Source: JALQTD01 sp036825655
GTDB lineage: Bacteria > Bacteroidota > Bacteroidia > Flavobacteriales_D > Sanyastnellaceae
Assembly: GCA_036825655.1 (NCBI GenBank)
Contig: DAISXU010000055.1
Span: 1-13,638 of the forward strand
Length of the DNA stretch: 13,638 bases
Direction of reading: 5' to 3'
Part shown: positions 6,566-13,638 of the stretch, one piece after another
Position numbering within the stretch: position 1 is the stretch's first letter
Layout: every line of letters begins with the position of its first letter
Translations under genes and position numbers: made by a program
Notes under the pieces: generated by a model
Told to the model about the DNA's origin: nothing
The model's database searches: none
The model's input: only the letters and a program-made list of their open reading frames with translations

Positions 6566-7838
6566 CGTGCTGGGTTGTTGTGGAGAAAGGAAACCAAGTC
6601 CAAACGCCATGCTTCCGGGCCACCCAAACCGCCGCCCAAGCATTCCACAATACAGTGGTGATGCTCGTTGCCCAAGCCGCCCCTGCGATTCCGTGCGAAG
6701 GAATGAGCCAGGCATTCAATCCGATGTTGATGGCCGCAGCCCCAACGATGATATCTCGGGCCTGGCGTTCCGATCCAGTCATGTTCATCAAGGTCAATAC
6801 CGGACCTGATAAAGCATTGAAAGCCGTTCCCAACGCCAACACACGCAAGACCAAAACCGCTTCATCTGATGCAAATTCATGACCAAAAATCGAAATCAAC
6901 ATGGGACCCGCTAGGAGCAAAACCGCACCGCCTGCCAGAGCGATGAGGACATTCCAACGGTACGACCACTGGATCAAACCGCGAATTTCCGTGGCAGAAG
7001 CACGTGCCATTTTTGGAGCCAATGCGCTATTGAGGGCCGTTTGGCCCAAGGTCAGCAAAGCGGCCAATCGAAAAGCCAATCGGTAACGCCCTACCGCATC
7101 TTCTTCGAGGAAAACACCGCACATGAGGGTGTCCGACCAACTCATCAGCTCGAATGCTGCCGCACCAAGGATCATGGGCCAGGCCGTCTGCCGCAAGCGC
7201 TGAAACAAGGCCCCTCCATCCCCTTTGGATGCATTCAACCCCCGCGTCAAAGCCCGACCGCCCCATGGGATTGCAATCAGCATGCCCAGGAAGGTGGCTG
7301 CCGAAAATGCCCAAACCGGATCAGCGCCCCATGCCACAACCGCACACGCTGTAATCAGCAAAAAAGTGCCCCGCTGCAGCATCGCGTACCCCACAAAAGC
7401 TTCTGCTCCTCGAAGAGCTTCCGCTACCAATCCTACCAGCGCCATGGCAGGAATTGCGACCCAAGCCCATTGCAAGTCATCTGAAAAATTGGGATTCCCA
7501 AAGGCTTCAGCTAAGGGAATGCGAATCCAGGCCATTGCTGCACCCGTCAGCAACGAAACTCCAGCCACCCGGACCACTGTTTGCCGCCAAGCACGCTTGA
7601 TTCCGGCCCCGCTTCCTTCGGAGCGCCAAGTGGGCAAATGCCTGACCCACGCACCGTCCAATCCCATTCGCCCGAGCAAGGCACCAATCCAAAAACAGGT
7701 CAGAACCAGCTCAAAACGGCCATAAACCTCCGCCCCACCCGTCCGCCCTAAAACATAGGCCAGCACATACGCTGCTCCCGCCGCCACGATTTTGGCCAGC
7801 AAAGAAAGTACCGTGTGACGAAGCGAACCCTTCAACAT
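6558..7838 (-). CDS. Polysaccharide flippase (Wzx/MATE-like)
   Basis: The protein has 426 residues from the ATG at 7838 and is hydrophobic throughout, with roughly twelve membrane helices. It has the layout of polysaccharide biosynthesis/Wzx flippases: an amphipathic basic start (LKGSLRHTVLSLLAKI), an early GAEVYGRFEL segment, and a late IFGHEFASDEAVLVLRVLA segment followed by a GPVLTLMNMTGSERQ segment. Members move lipid-linked glycans across the inner membrane. The frame is open to 7940, but those codons lie within rluF and do not look like a flippase N-terminus; starting at 7838 leaves a 4-bp gap after rluF. It overlaps the sulfotransferase by 8 bp. No glycosyltransferase is near, so the cargo must be made by genes elsewhere. 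Confidence 0.88.
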   Translation of the reverse strand: MLKGSLRHTVLSLLAKIVAAGAAYVLAYVLGRTGGAEVYGRFELVLTCFWIGALLGRMGLDGAWVRHLPTWRSEGSGAGIKRAWRQTVVRVAGVSLLTGAAMAWIRIPLAEAFGNPNFSDDLQWAWVAIPAMALVGLVAEALRGAEAFVGYAMLQRGTFLLITACAVVAWGADPVWAFSAATFLGMLIAIPWGGRALTRGLNASKGDGGALFQRLRQTAWPMILGAAAFELMSWSDTLMCGVFLEEDAVGRYRLAFRLAALLTLGQTALNSALAPKMARASATEIRGLIQWSYRWNVLIALAGGAVLLLAGPMLISIFGHEFASDEAVLVLRVLALGTAFNALSGPVLTLMNMTGSERQARDIIVGAAAINIGLNAWLIPSHGIAGAAWATSITTVLWNAWAAVWVARKHGVWTWFPFSTTTQHDE

Positions 7839-7842
7839 GGAT

Positions 7843-8568
7843 TCAAGCTTCCTTATCCGATGCGGCAACCAACCGTTGCAATTCTCCCAACTCCTCTGCC
7901 GATAAATCGCGCCACTCCCCTTCCGCCAAATCCAGGCCAATGTTCATGATCCGAATCCGCTTCAGACGCGTCACCTCATATCCGAGGAATTCGCACATCC
8001 GCCGAATCTGGCGATTGAGCCCCTGAGTGAGGATGATCCGAAAGGTCTGCCGTCCAGTTTGTTCAACGAAGCAAGGACGTGTGACCGTTCCCAAAATCGG
8101 TATGCCCGAAGCCATGCGCTGGGCAAAATCACCTCGGATGGGGCGATTCACCGTTACGAGGTACTCCTTTTCGTGGTGATTCCTTGCCCTGAGGATCTTG
8201 TTGACGATGTCACCGTCGTTCGTCAAAAGTATCAATCCTTCTGATGGCTTGTCCAGTCGACCTATGGGAAACACGCGTGCCGGGTGCTTTACAAAGTCGA
8301 TGATGTTGTCCTGCTCCCGAAGGTCCGTTGTGCAAACGATTCCGACGGGTTTGTGCAAGGCCAAATACACCCGCTCCCCCATTTCTTCCTCCCCAACTTT
8401 TTTACCCACGGGCTGGCCATCCACTGCCACGACATCGCCAGGACCCACCTTCACCCCCAACTCGGGTTGCGCTCCGTTGATGGTAATTCGGCCTTGCTCA
8501 ATGAGCTTGTCAGCGGCCCGTCGTGAGCAGTAGCCCACTTCAGACAGGTATTTATTCAATCGGGTCAC
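7843..8568 (-). CDS. rluF: 23S rRNA pseudouridine synthase RluF
   Basis: The protein has 241 residues. An S4 RNA-binding domain (about 2-50, RLNKYLSEVGYCSRRAADKL) is followed by an RsuA/RluB-type synthase domain. The catalytic aspartate is D106 in GRLDKPSEGL. The following NKILRARNHHEKEYLVTV stretch and GLNRQIRRMCEFLGYEV closely follow Escherichia coli RluF as I remember it. RluF converts U2604 of 23S rRNA to pseudouridine; other RsuA-family members differ in the region just after the catalytic loop. It sits 24 bp after rlmF and 4 bp before the flippase, so both rRNA modification genes lead the same run. I see nothing odd in the sequence. Confidence 0.93.
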   Translation of the reverse strand: MTRLNKYLSEVGYCSRRAADKLIEQGRITINGAQPELGVKVGPGDVVAVDGQPVGKKVGEEEMGERVYLALHKPVGIVCTTDLREQDNIIDFVKHPARVFPIGRLDKPSEGLILLTNDGDIVNKILRARNHHEKEYLVTVNRPIRGDFAQRMASGIPILGTVTRPCFVEQTGRQTFRIILTQGLNRQIRRMCEFLGYEVTRLKRIRIMNIGLDLAEGEWRDLSAEELGELQRLVAASDKEA

Positions 8569-8592
8569 CCCGCGAAGATAAGATGGAGGCCC

Positions 8593-9552
8593 TCAGCTCC
8601 ACCGCGCTGCTCTCCAAGCCTGCTGATCCCGTGCGCTGAGAAAGGTCCACATGCCGATTCGAGCCGTTTTATTGCCCGTTTTCAAAGGCAAGAACCGCAC
8701 ATCCGTTGCACCTAGTTTTTTCAATGACACCTCCAAACCGCGCACATGGGACTGCTGAGAAATGAGCGCCGAGAAATAGAAAATGCGGTGTCCCCAATCG
8801 GCGCTTTCTTTCGCCATGCGGTGCAAGAACCCATGCTCTCCCCCGTCACAGATCAACTCACTCAGCGTTCCGTTGAAATTGGAGGGCCCCTTGCTCGAGC
8901 CACTCAAATTCCTTTGTTTGCGCAATCGCTCCCGATCCGCTTCTTCCCTGTGGGCGTAAAATGGAGGATTGCACACCGTCAAATCAATGACCTCACCACG
9001 CCCCACGACCCCCGAAAAACAAGCCATGGGGTCCACTTGCAGCCGGCAATCGATGCAATCTCGAAGCGATGGATTCGCCTCAACGATGCGCTCTGCAGAG
9101 CGCACAGAACGTTCATCGATGTCAGATGCCAAGAATTTCCACCCCCACTCGTTTGCACCCAAAATTGGGTAAATGCAACTCGCTCCGGTTCCCACATCGA
9201 GGCACTCCAGGTGCGGCAACTTGCCTCCATTGGCATTCTTCATGACTTCCGCTGCATGGAAGAGGTAATCCAATCGACCGGGAACAGCAGGACAGAGGCA
9301 GTCCGAAGGAAATTCCCAATGTTTCAAACCATAGGCAGACGCCAACAATGCCCGGTTCAGCGTGCGCACAGCCTCTGGATTGCTGAAATCCATGGTGGTT
9401 CCGCCCGTGGGAGCATCGACGAGCCAGCGCGCAAGCTCAGGAACCGCCTCAATCAAAGCTTTGAAATCATAAGCCGCTTGGAAACGGTTGTGTGGATGGA
9501 GTCCAGCGCGCATGCCCAATGTTACACCTGAAATTCCGCTTCGAGCAACCAT
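8593..9552 (-). CDS. rlmF: 23S rRNA (adenine-1618-N6)-methyltransferase RlmF
   Basis: The protein has 319 residues from the ATG at 9552. The N-terminus GLHPHNRFQAAYDF and the central segment LCPAVPGRLDYLFHAAE are family signatures. The SAM-binding motif I is LDVGTGASCIYP (118-129). The catalytic NPPF motif of N6-adenine methyltransferases is at 195-198. The C-terminal RIGMWTFL matches the family end. RlmF methylates A1618 of 23S rRNA. The start is uncertain: ATG at 9513 would place GLHP at residue 4, near the E. coli spacing, but ATG at 9552 is preceded by a run of six A residues, common in Bacteroidota. I kept the longer form. It heads the five-gene minus-strand run and is divergent from the secreted protein gene at 9578. 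Confidence 0.92.
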   Translation of the reverse strand: MVARSGISGVTLGMRAGLHPHNRFQAAYDFKALIEAVPELARWLVDAPTGGTTMDFSNPEAVRTLNRALLASAYGLKHWEFPSDCLCPAVPGRLDYLFHAAEVMKNANGGKLPHLECLDVGTGASCIYPILGANEWGWKFLASDIDERSVRSAERIVEANPSLRDCIDCRLQVDPMACFSGVVGRGEVIDLTVCNPPFYAHREEADRERLRKQRNLSGSSKGPSNFNGTLSELICDGGEHGFLHRMAKESADWGHRIFYFSALISQQSHVRGLEVSLKKLGATDVRFLPLKTGNKTARIGMWTFLSARDQQAWRAARWS

Positions 9553-9577
9553 TTTTTACCGAAGTTGTTTTTTATGC

Positions 9578-10861
9578 ATGCAAACATTCAATTGGAATTC
9601 TTCCCGTATCCTGCTCGTTCTGATGGCAGTTGGAGGCATGGCCTACGGCAACCTTTCTGCTCAAACTGTTTACGGAATGCGCCAGGGGATGCTTCCTTGG
9701 CAAGAAGGTCTATTCCTTGGAGGTTATGATGCATTAACCCAAACTTGGGTGTTCAGTGATACGCTTGAATACGCGGAGGGATTTGGGCTGGGCACATCAA
9801 CGTATGACCAATGGGAAGACGCCTATGTTTTCTTAGGAGTCCCCTCCGGCGGAGGATCGCTTCAATGGATGAGCCAATCGGTTGAGCCCGATGTCGAGGA
9901 AGTCACTGCTGAATTGAACAGCAATTTGCACAGCATCCACCACGACATGCAAAACGGGCAGTTTTATGGCCTTCAGGGGTACCCGGTCGACAGCGTTTGG
10001 ATGGATTGGGGGGACGGTTTCGGGTATTGGGATTACCTCGAATGGGGCACGCGCGTGGTCGAATTGGAGGTGGTGGACGGTGCCGTTGAAGTGACCGGAC
10101 TGCTCGAGTTGGAGTGGCTGCAAGGAGTCGTCGCTGGAGCATCCTGTTACGACAGTGACTTGCATCGATTCTACATTTGGGGAATGGACAATTCAGGGAC
10201 GGGGCGATTGATTTCCATCGATTGCGTCACTGCCGAGGTGGTTACGGATGTCACCCCGTTACCGGGTGACAATGCCAACCTCAGCGAGTTCGAATTCAAC
10301 ATCAACGATGGCACACTGATTGGATTGCGAGCGATTCTGGATGGAAATGGCGGGGCAGAAATGGATTTGGTGGTGGTGGATCCCACGGATGGGTCATGGA
10401 CTTCTCAATTGAACTTACCACAAGTGGGAAGTTACACGCCGGATGGAACCGTTTTTGACCAACTGAATGGCCTGTACATTCTTCATTATTACGAAGGAAT
10501 GGGACTCAACTCTCGGATCATGGCAGTGGACGCATCTGACTGGTCCGTTGTCGCAGATGAACCGCTGGCCGCCAATTTCATTGAACTGGAAATGAGCAAT
10601 GCCGACTTTGCCGACTTGCGTTACGCAACAGCCGGCGTTGCAAGGCCCCAAGTTGACGGCCTCAACTTGGCAAACGGATGCTGGATCAATCAAAGTTCGG
10701 ACGCCTACGTCGCATCACGTTTCGATGCCTTGGGCCGCCTCGCAGCGCCCTCAACTGCTCTTGCCCCAGGAGGCACGTTGGACATTCCAAGTGGACACTG
10801 GATTTGGCAATTCACCACGGCGCAAGGTGCACGCCTGGCGAAGCACACCGTGCGCCCTTGA
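9578..10861 (+). CDS. Secreted beta-rich protein with weak sorting-like C-terminus
   Basis: The protein has 427 residues from the ATG at 9578; upstream in-frame codons overlap rlmF and lack a signal peptide. Residues 8-28 are a signal peptide ending in LSAQ. I do not recognise a named family. The mature part is acidic and rich in Trp, Tyr, Gly and Asp, with recurring segments such as HSIHHDMQNGQFYGLQG, SDLHRFYIWG and FDQLNGLYILHYY, which suggests a beta-propeller. The last 40 residues contain DALGRL, then TLDIPSGHWIWQF and GARLAKHTV, the pattern of a T9SS type A sorting domain but without the usual NP motif at its start. Secretion by T9SS is thus plausible, not certain. It lies 43 bp before the protease gene. 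A GC-rich hairpin covers its last codons. Confidence 0.8.
   Translation: MQTFNWNSSRILLVLMAVGGMAYGNLSAQTVYGMRQGMLPWQEGLFLGGYDALTQTWVFSDTLEYAEGFGLGTSTYDQWEDAYVFLGVPSGGGSLQWMSQSVEPDVEEVTAELNSNLHSIHHDMQNGQFYGLQGYPVDSVWMDWGDGFGYWDYLEWGTRVVELEVVDGAVEVTGLLELEWLQGVVAGASCYDSDLHRFYIWGMDNSGTGRLISIDCVTAEVVTDVTPLPGDNANLSEFEFNINDGTLIGLRAILDGNGGAEMDLVVVDPTDGSWTSQLNLPQVGSYTPDGTVFDQLNGLYILHYYEGMGLNSRIMAVDASDWSVVADEPLAANFIELEMSNADFADLRYATAGVARPQVDGLNLANGCWINQSSDAYVASRFDALGRLAAPSTALAPGGTLDIPSGHWIWQFTTAQGARLAKHTVRP
10819..10856 (+). repeat. Imperfect GC-rich hairpin at the end of the secreted protein gene
   Basis: GGCGCA (10819-10824) pairs with TGCGCC (10851-10856), and after one mismatch GGTG (10826-10829) pairs with CACC (10846-10849). 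The loop is 16 nt. It ends two bases before the stop codon. No U-run follows, so it is not a standard intrinsic terminator. It might protect or attenuate the transcript between the two genes, or be chance within coding DNA. Confidence 0.3.
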
Positions 10862-10888
10862 ATCGCAAAAATCTCGCGGTACCTTTCG
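10858..10888 (+). promoter_or_regulatory. Candidate Bacteroidota-type promoter before the protease gene
   Basis: TTG at 10858-10860 is followed, after 19 bases, by TACCTTTCG at 10880-10888. This fits the -33 TTG / -7 TAnnTTTG layout with one changed base. Transcription would start about 10 bases before the ATG at 10905. It may give the protease gene its own promoter. Confidence 0.3.
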
Positions 10889-10904
10889 GGCAAAGCACCA
10901 TGCC

Positions 10905-13079
10905 ATGAAGTCCATTTTTGCATTCCTGATGTGCGCGTTCACCGCGGCGGTGTTGGCACAACCTGCCATTCCGGTTACCACGGAACAAGCCTTTGAAGCC
11001 TTAGCGGTAGCAGCGGATGCTGAGCCCAACGACCAGCGGCTTTATGAATCGCTGAAAGGACAATATCCGGTCGCCTGGGTCAATGGGCGCTGTTCCTTAG
11101 GCTTGCTGGCGATGGTCGACAATGCCTCAGCAGCAGTTGCCCTTCCAGCCGGAGTTCACCTGGGCGCAGAGCGGGGTGGCATCGTGTCGTTGCGGGTCGA
11201 CCTCCGTCACTTGGATGTGGTGGGTGAATTGCCCTTCGAAGTGATTGAAATAGCAGGAAGGGCCCAGCCACACCTCACGAAAAGCATAGGGGCAACGCGG
11301 GTGGACAGCGTGCATGCCGGTTGGGGGCTGCCGGAGGGATACCATGGAGAAAATGTACTCATCGGAGTGGTGGACTGGGGATTTGACTACACCCATCCCA
11401 TGTTTTTCGACACCACTTTGACGACCAGTCGGGTACGAGCCGTTTGGGATCAGTGGAGGCAAGGAGGACCTGGACCTGCCGAGTTTGGTTACGGCACTGA
11501 GGCTGCGAATTCCTCGGACATTGCCAGCCTTCAATCCGACACCGCCAACGTTTACAGTTACGGCACACATGGCACCCACGTGGCGGGAATCGCTGGCGGA
11601 AGTGGCGCAGGCACCTCCACGCGGGGCATGGCACCGGCAGCCGAGCTCCTTTTCGCGACCTTTTTGGTGGATGCAGCCGCGGCGATGGATGCTTTTGCCT
11701 GGATGCAGTCCATTGCTGAAGCAGATGGGAAGCGCCTCGTCATTAACATGAGTTGGGGTCTGACCCAAATCGGCTCTCGGGATGGCAATTCATTGGTCAA
11801 TCAATTCATCGACGCCCTGTCTGAGGAAGGAGTGGTCTTCACGGGCAGCGCCGGAAACAATGGGGATTACAATTTTCACTTGGACCATGCATTCGATGGC
11901 GACACCCTGAGGTCACGCGTGGAGTTCTATCCTGCCTCAGCCAACCCCGCCATGTGGGGCCAAGATTTGACCTTGTGGGGAGAGCCGGGCGAGCCCTTTT
12001 CTGCTGGTTTTTCTCTGCTTTCGTCCATGAATGCCATTTTAGCGGAAGGCCCATGGTTGAATACGGCGGAGGGGCCCTTCGCGCTGGACACGCTTTTTGT
12101 TCATGAAGGCGATACCGTCCTGTACACAGCTGCTGTCGAATCCGAACATCCTGTGAACAACAGGCCTTTCATTCGGATGCGCATCCACACCCCACCCCCC
12201 AACCGCGGAATCGCCTTGAAGGTGGCTGGGCAAAGTGGTCAAGTACATGCCTGGAATACGACGCACCTGAGCAACGGTGTGGGCAATTGGGGCCAAGATC
12301 TATTTGGGACACTTCCCGGCTGGTTTGGCGGAAATCCAGCTTATGGCATCGGAGATCCCGCCTCAACGGAATCGGTCATTACCGTGGCCGCGTACCGCGC
12401 TGAATACTTCAGTCCAGGAGGAACCGCATTGGGTGGAGAAGTCGCATACTTTACGACGCAAGGCCCCACCTTGGATGAGCGAATGAAGCCCGACTTGGCT
12501 GCGCCCGGCGTACAAGTCACCTCATCGGTAAGCTCCTTTTCCGACGCGAATTTCTCGGTCAATCAATCGGTTGATTTCAATGGCATAACCTATGATTTTG
12601 CCAGTTACTCTGGCACCAGTATGAGTGCGCCGACCGTTGCCGGAATTGTTGCTTTGCTGCTTGAAGCTGATCCCACCCTGACACCCGCATCCATCCGGGA
12701 TGTGCTGAAAATGACGGCAAGGACAGACGACGAAACGGGCGACATACCCGCAGGAGGAGATCCCATTTGGGGCATGGGCAAGGTCAATGCATACCGTGCA
12801 ATGAAAGAAATACTTGGTGTCACCAGTGCTTCATCTGGAGAGCAGCCAAAAGTTTGGCGCTTGGGGCCCAATCCAGCTGGTGCATTCTTGACCATTCAGT
12901 TCCCAAGGGAATCAGGGACTTGGCGGTTGGTCGACGCGACCGGACGCGTGCTGGAGGACGGACTGTTTGTGCCGGATGAATTGCTCACTTTGTTCATTGG
13001 CCAGCACCCTCGGGGAGCCTATTTCTTGGAGAAGTTGGTGAATGGCAAACGGGAGGCGATGCGTTTGGTTTTTCAGTAG
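10905..13079 (+). CDS. Subtilisin-like (S8) protease with T9SS sorting domain
   Basis: The protein has 724 residues from the ATG at 10905, which begins a clear signal peptide (MKSIFAFLMCAF, ending VLAQ at 19). Residues 20-125 are a propeptide-like region. The catalytic triad is D157 (GVVDWGFDYTHP), H222 (YGTHGTHVAGIAGG) and S572 (YSGTSMSAPTVAG); N318 (GSAGNNG) is the oxyanion asparagine. The step from N318 to S572 is about 250 residues against 66 in subtilisin, so a beta domain is inserted at roughly 330-480, as in CspA-type S8 enzymes. DWG replaces the common DTG or DSG. Residues 653-724 (from LGPNPAGAFLTIQF through LVDATGRV to GAYFLEKLVNG) are a type A T9SS sorting domain, so it is predicted to be exported across the outer membrane. 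The in-frame upstream extension overlaps the preceding gene. Confidence 0.95.
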   Translation: MKSIFAFLMCAFTAAVLAQPAIPVTTEQAFEALAVAADAEPNDQRLYESLKGQYPVAWVNGRCSLGLLAMVDNASAAVALPAGVHLGAERGGIVSLRVDLRHLDVVGELPFEVIEIAGRAQPHLTKSIGATRVDSVHAGWGLPEGYHGENVLIGVVDWGFDYTHPMFFDTTLTTSRVRAVWDQWRQGGPGPAEFGYGTEAANSSDIASLQSDTANVYSYGTHGTHVAGIAGGSGAGTSTRGMAPAAELLFATFLVDAAAAMDAFAWMQSIAEADGKRLVINMSWGLTQIGSRDGNSLVNQFIDALSEEGVVFTGSAGNNGDYNFHLDHAFDGDTLRSRVEFYPASANPAMWGQDLTLWGEPGEPFSAGFSLLSSMNAILAEGPWLNTAEGPFALDTLFVHEGDTVLYTAAVESEHPVNNRPFIRMRIHTPPPNRGIALKVAGQSGQVHAWNTTHLSNGVGNWGQDLFGTLPGWFGGNPAYGIGDPASTESVITVAAYRAEYFSPGGTALGGEVAYFTTQGPTLDERMKPDLAAPGVQVTSSVSSFSDANFSVNQSVDFNGITYDFASYSGTSMSAPTVAGIVALLLEADPTLTPASIRDVLKMTARTDDETGDIPAGGDPIWGMGKVNAYRAMKEILGVTSASSGEQPKVWRLGPNPAGAFLTIQFPRESGTWRLVDATGRVLEDGLFVPDELLTLFIGQHPRGAYFLEKLVNGKREAMRLVFQ

Positions 13080-13096
13080 ATGGCATGGATTTGAAT

Positions 13097-13105
13097 TAAA
13101 TTTCG
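13097..13105 (+). promoter_or_regulatory. Candidate -7 element TAAATTTCG before yjdM
   Basis: This is the third TAnnTTTCG element in the window. It lies 17 bp before the yjdM ATG, almost the same distance as the element before the protease gene (16 bp). No -33 TTG at proper spacing was found. Confidence 0.25.
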
Positions 13106-13122
13106 AGCTAACCTACAGCGCC

Positions 13123-13470
13123 ATGTCAGAAAAATCACCTTGTCCTCAATGCCAATCCCCCTTCGCCTACCACGATGGATCGCTCATGAACTGCCCTGAG
13201 TGCGGTCATGCCTGGAATGCGGATGAAGCGGAAGAATCGGAAGAAGACCAGCAAGCAGATGCTGTGCTAGACGCCAACGGCAATGCATTGCAAGATGGTG
13301 ATGACGTGGTAGTGATCAAGGATCTCCCCGTAAAAGGGGCTCCTAAACCCGTCAAAGCCGGGACCAAGGTGAAGAAAATCAGACTCGTGGACGGCGATCA
13401 CAACATTGCCTGTAAGATCGATGGTTTTGGCGCCATGGGGTTGAAAAGCGAATTCGTTCGGAAGGCTTAA
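13123..13470 (+). CDS. yjdM: YjdM/PhnA family zinc-ribbon protein
   Basis: The protein has 115 residues. The start at 13123 places the zinc ribbon at the N-terminus; upstream in-frame codons overlap the protease gene. The ribbon is CPQC (C7, C10) and CPEC (C24, C27). An acidic linker (EAEESEEDQQAD) leads to the C-terminal SH3-like PhnA domain, with DANGNALQDGDDV, VIKDLPVKG and LVDGDHNIACKIDGFG, nearly identical in pattern to E. coli YjdM (formerly PhnA). Although the name refers to alkylphosphonate, the E. coli gene is not part of the phosphonate C-P lyase pathway, and its biochemical role is not settled. No phosphonate gene is seen here. Its TAA interlocks with the TAA of the convergent gene. 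Confidence 0.93.
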   Translation: MSEKSPCPQCQSPFAYHDGSLMNCPECGHAWNADEAEESEEDQQADAVLDANGNALQDGDDVVVIKDLPVKGAPKPVKAGTKVKKIRLVDGDHNIACKIDGFGAMGLKSEFVRKA

Positions 13471-13637
13471 CGGCCCCGGATGCGGGACCAAAGGGCAGGA
13501 AAGAACTGCTCCTGCTGCTCTTTGGTAATGGCGTTCTTACGGCCGATCTTCAAGATGCTCGGCAGCTCAATCCTGGTTTCCGAGGATGCCGATGCCGATG
13601 CGGACTCGGCTCGCTCCCCGTCCTCCACAAATACGGA
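13467..13637 (-). CDS. C-terminal end of an unidentified gene, 5' end beyond window
   Basis: One minus-strand frame is open from the window edge to TAA at 13467-13469, giving 56 residues. It has a Ser/Ala repeat linker (AESASASASSETR) from a GATGCC-type DNA repeat near 13596-13612, then a basic tail (LPSILKIGRKNAITKEQQEQ and ending WSRIRGR). I recognise no family. The stop overlaps the end of yjdM by 4 bp in a TTAA palindrome. A low-complexity linker followed by a basic helix is compatible with a cytoplasmic tail, but nothing more can be said from this fragment. Confidence 0.45.
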   Translation of the reverse strand, partial: SVFVEDGERAESASASASSETRIELPSILKIGRKNAITKEQQEQFFPALWSRIRGR

Positions 13638-13638
13638 T

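Noticed and set aside
6566..6715. Longer sulfotransferase start
   Set aside because: The extra codons lie within the flippase gene; the PAPS loop follows directly after the 6565 ATG.
7839..7940. Longer flippase start
   Set aside because: The extension overlaps rluF and is polar and Trp/Arg-rich, unlike a flippase N-terminus.
8746..9531. Plus-strand 261-codon frame
   Set aside because: It is antisense to rlmF, which has clear family motifs; the antisense product resembles nothing.
10599..10904. Longer protease start
   Set aside because: It overlaps the upstream gene, and a proper signal peptide starts at 10905.
11127..11768. Minus-strand 213-codon frame
   Set aside because: It is antisense to the catalytic domain of the S8 protease and rich in Cys, His and Arg as shadow frames are.
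13326..13339. CCCC-GTAAAA-GGGG hairpin as a terminator
   Set aside because: It lies within conserved yjdM codons and no U-run follows.

Overview
The window looks like a chromosomal segment of a member of the Bacteroidota, most likely a marine-type Flavobacteriales relative, with roughly 50% GC. Four things point there: a DUF285/BspA-like surface repeat protein, a subtilisin-like protease ending in a type IX secretion (T9SS) sorting domain, a small thioredoxin followed by a GTG-started partner, and no Shine-Dalgarno motifs before the starts I inspected. No tRNA, rRNA, CRISPR array, transposase or integrase is visible. The genus cannot be settled from this sequence.

Layout. (1) 1-2293, minus strand: two coupled secreted-protein genes. 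The first in transcription order encodes a signal-peptide protein carrying a phage tail-fibre type repeat. The second, overlapping it by 11 bp, is a BspA-like protein with about thirteen 25-residue repeats that runs off the left edge. (2) 2294-2637: a 344-bp AT-rich divergent intergenic region with two clusters of perfect palindromes. (3) 2638-3179, plus strand: thioredoxin and a small helical partner, joined by a GTGA overlap. (4) 3180-9552, minus strand: a tightly packed run of five genes in the order rlmF, rluF, polysaccharide flippase, sulfotransferase, penicillin-acylase-type hydrolase. (5) 9578-13079, plus strand: a secreted beta-rich protein with a weak C-terminal sorting-like domain, then a subtilisin-like protease with a clear T9SS domain. 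(6) 13123-13470: yjdM/phnA zinc-ribbon gene. (7) 13467-13637, minus strand: the C-terminal end of an unidentified gene whose stop codon interlocks with that of yjdM.

How the parts may work together. The left pair probably makes cell-surface or released proteins. The five-gene run joins two 23S rRNA modification enzymes to a membrane and envelope set (flippase, sulfotransferase, acylase); the 8-bp overlap of flippase and sulfotransferase suggests sulfation and export of an envelope glycan, but no glycosyltransferase is present here. The right-hand pair looks like a T9SS-exported protease next to an exported partner.

Most unusual observations: the phage tail-fibre module inside a signal-peptide-bearing chromosomal protein coincides with a sharp local GC peak (about 65-68% against 40-47% in flanking parts of the same gene) and is translationally coupled to a BspA-like gene; the palindrome-rich divergent control region; and a TAnnTTTCG motif recurring before three plus-strand genes.
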